A stretch of DNA of 10,234 nt from an uncultured Lachnospiraceae bacterium (lineage in GTDB: Bacteria > Bacillota > Clostridia > Lachnospirales > Lachnospiraceae): NCBI GenBank assembly GCA_947177515.1, contig CAMWUU010000100.1, positions 1 to 10,234 of the forward strand, in the 5' to 3' direction. Of this stretch, positions 6,953 through 10,234 are shown piece after piece. The notes under the pieces are model-generated. The model made no database searches, was not told the DNA's origin, and saw only the letters and a program-made list of their open reading frames with translations. The position numbers and the translations under genes were made by a program. Numbering within the stretch: position 1 is the stretch's first letter; each line of letters opens with the position of its first letter.

Positions 6953-9001
6953 ATGAAAAAACGAAAAATCAAAAGGAGCTTGATTTTGCTGTTTGCCGCC
7001 CTGCTCCTGGCCGTTCATCCGGCTGTTGCGGCGCTTGCCTCGCAGGCAACCAGCTATACTTACACACTCGATGACAATGATGAATTTGTACGCACACAGG
7101 ATGCGTATCTTCCGGAACGTACAATTACGGATTTGGGGCTTAAAACACCGCAGGATATCTTTATTGATAAGGAGAATATGCTTTATATCGCGGACAGCGG
7201 CAACCGCAGGATTGTCAAGTATAATATTTATGAGGGGAAAGTGGAAACGATTCTGGAATATAATGGTTTTACTAACCCAAGAGGTATTTATGTTACGGAG
7301 GAAGGTGACCTCTATGTGGCAGATACTGGGGCAAAAACCGTTTTCCGTTTTTCAAAGGAACTTATTTTAAAGGAAGCTTTTGAAAAACCGGATACCCCGC
7401 TGTTTTCTGATACGAATTTCGAACCCAACAAGATTGCAGTTGATAAAAGCGGCAATATGTACATTATTGGCGAGGGTGTGTACAGTGGTGTAATCCAGCT
7501 TTCGCATACGGGCGATTTTCTTGGATATTTTACCGTGAACAAATCGAAAGTTAGTTTTTCAGAGGCATTGCAGCGTCTGATCTTTTCTAGGGATCAGCTT
7601 GCGAATATGACAGATGTTGTACCGACCACCTTTTCGAATGTGTTCTTAGATGATTCGGGTATTGTTTACACTACAACAATGGGGGATTTTCGCAACGCGG
7701 TGAAAAAGCATAATACCTCCGGTGGCAATATGTTTAAAAACACTGTATACAGCGTTAGTTCCAATATTGCAGATATCTACGTGGATGCACAGGGAATCAT
7801 CTATTCTTGTGATACAAATGGCATGATCGATGTGCATTCCCCTGCGGGCGAGCTTATTTTTTCTTTCGGATCGAACCAAAGCAATATGGATGTGGCGGGA
7901 CTTTATTCCTCCCTGCCTACCGTGGCAGTGGATGTGGATGGGAATGTATGGACAGCGGATGGGGACAAGGGGTACCTAAGTTCCTTCCGGCCAACGGATT
8001 ATGCGCTGATGGTCTACGAAGCGATGGCGCTGTATGAGCAGGGGCTTTATGAAGAGTCCATGGACAAATGGAACGAAGTGCTCCGGTTAAACCAGATGTC
8101 CGTGCTTGCACATGATGGTGTTGGCAAAGCGTATTTTCATGCAGGGCATTACGCAGAAGCCATGGAACATTTTAAGGTTGCGGGAAACCGTTCCTATTAT
8201 TCCGAAGCGTTCTGGGAAGTGCGCAATGAGAAGATACAGAAGGTTTTGCCGGTGGCATTTATTCTTGTAGTTGTGCTATTTATCCTGATGAAGGTTGTTT
8301 CCTGCCTGGATCGCAAAAAACGCAGGATCCAGCAGGCGAAGGAAGCTTTTTCAAAAAAGATTTCCAAACTTCCCGTGCTGCGGGATCTACAGTTTGCCAA
8401 AAAGATCTGCAAGTCGCCTTCAAATATGTATTATGAGATTCGCAGGCACCGGGCGGGAAGTGTATGGGGAGCTACGGCAATCTATGTGATCTTCTTTATA
8501 ATTTATATGCTCTACCAGACGAAAAAAGGGTTTATCTATCAGTATGTGGCGGTGGAAGATATGGATATCGGCGGCATTGTCACAGGCTTTTTTGTCCTGC
8601 TTTTGCTCTTTATCTTCTGCAACTGGCTGGTGACTTCCATCACGGACGGGGACGGAACTTTAGCGCAGGTATATATGATACCGGCCTATGGCTCACTGCC
8701 GCTATTGGTGGCACTTGCCCTGATAACGGTATGCTCTTATGGTATGACTTACAATGAATCCTTCCTGCTCACACTAATGCTATTGGTGGGCGCGGTTTGG
8801 TCCATTATCCTGATTTTCTTAGGATTTTTGACCGTGCATGACTATTCGGGGAAAGAAACGGTAAAAAGTATTATTATGACTGTCATTTTTATGATTATCG
8901 CAGCGGTCATGGTGCTGATCGTAATGATAATGTGCGAGGATCTGTATGAATTTCTCTACACACTAGGACAGGAGGTGTTGCGCAATGTCTGGAACCGGTA
9001 A
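6953..9001 (+). CDS. NHL beta-propeller, TPR and YIP1-like membrane protein
   Basis: This is a 682-aa envelope protein of unknown exact role. A signal peptide (MKKRKIKRS plus a hydrophobic core, likely cleaved near AVA26 or ALA29) leads into six NHL-like blades at about 63-90, 106-134, 157-185, 217-245, 271-298 and 320-347. The best blades show the pattern GIYVTEEGDLYVADTGAKTV, and six fit a closed propeller. Two TPR-like helical pairs follow (about 350-380 and 384-415: YEQGLYEESMDKWNEVL, YFHAGHYAEAMEHFKVAG). Next come a membrane helix (431-451), a basic linker, and a C-terminal domain with about five hydrophobic helices (504-522, 539-562, 579-600, 603-627, 639-661) that resembles YIP1 family domains. 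The propeller and TPRs should be outside the membrane. GGGGAGGG at 6940-6947 is its RBS. Its place between the permeases and the DUF5696-like gene implies work with the importer, for example as a scaffold or sensor (inference). Confidence 0.82.
   Translation: MKKRKIKRSLILLFAALLLAVHPAVAALASQATSYTYTLDDNDEFVRTQDAYLPERTITDLGLKTPQDIFIDKENMLYIADSGNRRIVKYNIYEGKVETILEYNGFTNPRGIYVTEEGDLYVADTGAKTVFRFSKELILKEAFEKPDTPLFSDTNFEPNKIAVDKSGNMYIIGEGVYSGVIQLSHTGDFLGYFTVNKSKVSFSEALQRLIFSRDQLANMTDVVPTTFSNVFLDDSGIVYTTTMGDFRNAVKKHNTSGGNMFKNTVYSVSSNIADIYVDAQGIIYSCDTNGMIDVHSPAGELIFSFGSNQSNMDVAGLYSSLPTVAVDVDGNVWTADGDKGYLSSFRPTDYALMVYEAMALYEQGLYEESMDKWNEVLRLNQMSVLAHDGVGKAYFHAGHYAEAMEHFKVAGNRSYYSEAFWEVRNEKIQKVLPVAFILVVVLFILMKVVSCLDRKKRRIQQAKEAFSKKISKLPVLRDLQFAKKICKSPSNMYYEIRRHRAGSVWGATAIYVIFFIIYMLYQTKKGFIYQYVAVEDMDIGGIVTGFFVLLLLFIFCNWLVTSITDGDGTLAQVYMIPAYGSLPLLVALALITVCSYGMTYNESFLLTLMLLVGAVWSIILIFLGFLTVHDYSGKETVKSIIMTVIFMIIAAVMVLIVMIMCEDLYEFLYTLGQEVLRNVWNR
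8970..8977 (+). promoter_or_regulatory. RBS inside the preceding gene, deciding the DUF5696-like start
   Basis: AGGAGGTG, near-perfect to the anti-SD, lies 7 nt before ATG 8985 and within the last codons of the NHL/YIP1 gene. It supports a start that overlaps the upstream gene by 17 bp. Confidence 0.85.
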
Positions 9002-10234
9002 AAAGAAAAGAATCATGGCGGCGCTTGTTTCAGCGGGGCTTCTTCTTGGGATCACCACGGTGGCTTACGCAAAAACCTACCTTCCGACGGGCAGGGATAC
9101 CAAGCTGCCACCGGATAAAGTAACCTATGATATAGTAAAGCTTGACGCGTATCAGCTTCTTTATGAAACAGATACCATGCGCTACTATTACCGTGAGGAT
9201 CGCGATATTATTGCGGTGGAGGACAAAAGGAGCGGTTATGTCTGGAAAACGGGCGCGGATGTCGCGTTTTCTTCCGATTTAAATGCCGCCGTAAAAGCGG
9301 CTGAAACACCGGAGGAAAAAGAAGCAGTAGCGGAGCCAAAAGAATCAAGCATGAATACGACCTATGTCGGGATCGCGAATTCCCTAGTTACCGTGGAATA
9401 CTACGAATCCGACACAATCAAAAACATTAGTTCCGCATCAAAGGACGGTGCAAGTTCACAGCTTGTTATGTTAAATGATAATCCGGCGACAAGGCGGCTT
9501 GACGTGGATTTTTCTGCGATTGACCTTCAGATGAAGGTATATATCACTTTTCTTGAAGATTCCATCCGTTATGAAATCCCTTACGAGGAGATCAGTGGGG
9601 CGGGTAAGAGCCAAATGGCATCCGTTTTGCTCACCCCGTTCCTTGGTGCTTCTGGCGGTGAGGCGGCCTACTGGAATCCGGAAACCGGGGAATATGGGGA
9701 CAATGAGAAGAAATATATGGTGCCTGGTTATGTCCTTGTGCCAGACGGCTGTGGCAGCTTAATCCGATTTTCTGACAACGAGGTGTCCTTTACGGAGTAT
9801 GTCGGGGATGTGTATGGACCGGATTTAAGCACGGAGCCTTATTATACCACCAGCCGGAACGATGCTGTGCCGTTAAAAAATCCGGTGGTGCCGGTATTTG
9901 GGATTGCACATGGCGATTCGCAGGCCGCGTTTGTCGCATATGCGGAGTCCGGCGCGGAGTATATGGAGATTATTGTGCGCCCGGATGAGAACAGGAAAGT
10001 GAAATACACCTGGGGTTATCCGCGCTTTGAGTATAACCTTTCATATTTCCAGGTATACAACAAGCAGGGGGCGGGGTATTTCTCCATGATGGCAGAACCG
10101 CAGCATGTTGATGTTTCCATGACTTATACCTTTCTTGAGGGGGATGGCAGCGATGGGAAAAGTTTTGCAGCGGACTATACTGGTATGGCAGCGGCCTACC
10201 GCGCACACCTGATGGAGCAGGGTGTCTTGAACCC
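8985..10234 (+). CDS. Secreted DUF5696-like protein, 3' end missing
   Basis: The frame from ATG 8985 stays open to the window edge: 416 codons and two bases, with no stop. The N-terminus MSGTGKKKR plus a hydrophobic core ending TTVAYA (likely cleavage after residue 29) is a standard Sec signal peptide, so the product is exported. After it come a region rich in aromatic and charged residues, a Glu/Ala/Lys-rich insert (about 100-122), and what appears to be a large beta-rich domain containing GYVLVPDGCGSLIRF (248-262) and YMEIIVRP. Near the break, YRAHLMEQGVL (405-415) begins what is probably a second, helical or barrel domain. I recognise the overall pattern as DUF5696 from memory; that family usually has a further several hundred residues, which lie beyond the window. 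A catalytic role on a glycan is possible, because the N-terminal part resembles the beta-sandwich that precedes the barrel in some glycoside hydrolases, but that is inference. It overlaps the upstream gene by 17 bp, so the two are translationally coupled. Confidence 0.8.
   Translation, partial: MSGTGKKKRIMAALVSAGLLLGITTVAYAKTYLPTGRDTKLPPDKVTYDIVKLDAYQLLYETDTMRYYYREDRDIIAVEDKRSGYVWKTGADVAFSSDLNAAVKAAETPEEKEAVAEPKESSMNTTYVGIANSLVTVEYYESDTIKNISSASKDGASSQLVMLNDNPATRRLDVDFSAIDLQMKVYITFLEDSIRYEIPYEEISGAGKSQMASVLLTPFLGASGGEAAYWNPETGEYGDNEKKYMVPGYVLVPDGCGSLIRFSDNEVSFTEYVGDVYGPDLSTEPYYTTSRNDAVPLKNPVVPVFGIAHGDSQAAFVAYAESGAEYMEIIVRPDENRKVKYTWGYPRFEYNLSYFQVYNKQGAGYFSMMAEPQHVDVSMTYTFLEGDGSDGKSFAADYTGMAAAYRAHLMEQGVLN

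Noticed and set aside
6993..7370. A 125-codon + strand frame inside the NHL/YIP1 gene
   Set aside because: It is rich in Arg/Met/Ile from frame shift of a real coding sequence and overlaps the signal peptide and first blades of the confident gene.
9553..10206. Open frames 9553-9762 (+) and 9970-10206 (-)
   Set aside because: Both sit inside the DUF5696-like reading frame, which stays open for over 400 codons with a signal peptide and a strong RBS.
1..10234. CRISPR array, tRNA, rRNA, insertion sequence or phage genes
   Set aside because: No regularly spaced repeats, tRNA-like cloverleaf, transposase or integrase-like sequence was seen; nearly all the window is accounted for by one transport-type operon.

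Overview
The window most likely comes from a low-to-moderate GC Gram-positive bacterium of the class Clostridia, plausibly a gut-type Lachnospiraceae. Supporting signs are strong GGAGG-type Shine-Dalgarno sites before every gene, a lipoprotein signal ending in FAGC followed by a Thr/Pro/Asn/Gly/Asp-rich linker, TTG/GTG/ATG alternatives upstream of the real starts, and the gene content itself. The genus cannot be fixed from the sequence alone.

All genes lie on the + strand and look like one transport operon. Bases 1-189 hold a candidate promoter with an extended -10, a LacI-family-like operator on the expected transcription start, and a purine-rich leader. Then follow: (1) a 596-aa substrate-binding lipoprotein (190-1980); (2) a 174-bp intergenic region with two hairpins that lack U-tracts and a second operator-like palindrome; (3) a 975-aa membrane-anchored protein that joins two beta-sandwich, carbohydrate-binding-like modules to a second substrate-binding domain (2155-5082); (4, 5) two MalF/MalG-type permease subunits, each with an EAA loop (5079-6032 and 6044-6937); (6) a 682-aa protein with an NHL-type beta-propeller, TPRs and a YIP1-like membrane domain (6953-9001); (7) the first 416 codons of a secreted DUF5696-like protein that runs off the window (8985-10234). 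Genes 2 to 7 are separated by only -17 to +15 bp, so they are almost certainly co-transcribed and translationally coupled.

The ABC part should import an oligosaccharide or glycoside: two binding proteins outside the membrane and a permease heterodimer in it. No ATPase is encoded here, as is usual for Firmicutes sugar importers that share an MsmX/UgpC-type ATPase. The less ordinary part is the attached envelope module: a tethered CBM-like/binding-protein fusion, the NHL-TPR-YIP1 protein and the DUF5696 protein. From memory, similar sets occur in other Firmicutes such as Paenibacillus, but their function is not established to my knowledge. I infer a surface assembly that captures and perhaps processes or senses a glycan before import. 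The substrate cannot be read from this window, and no kinase, recognised glycoside hydrolase or regulator gene is visible in it.
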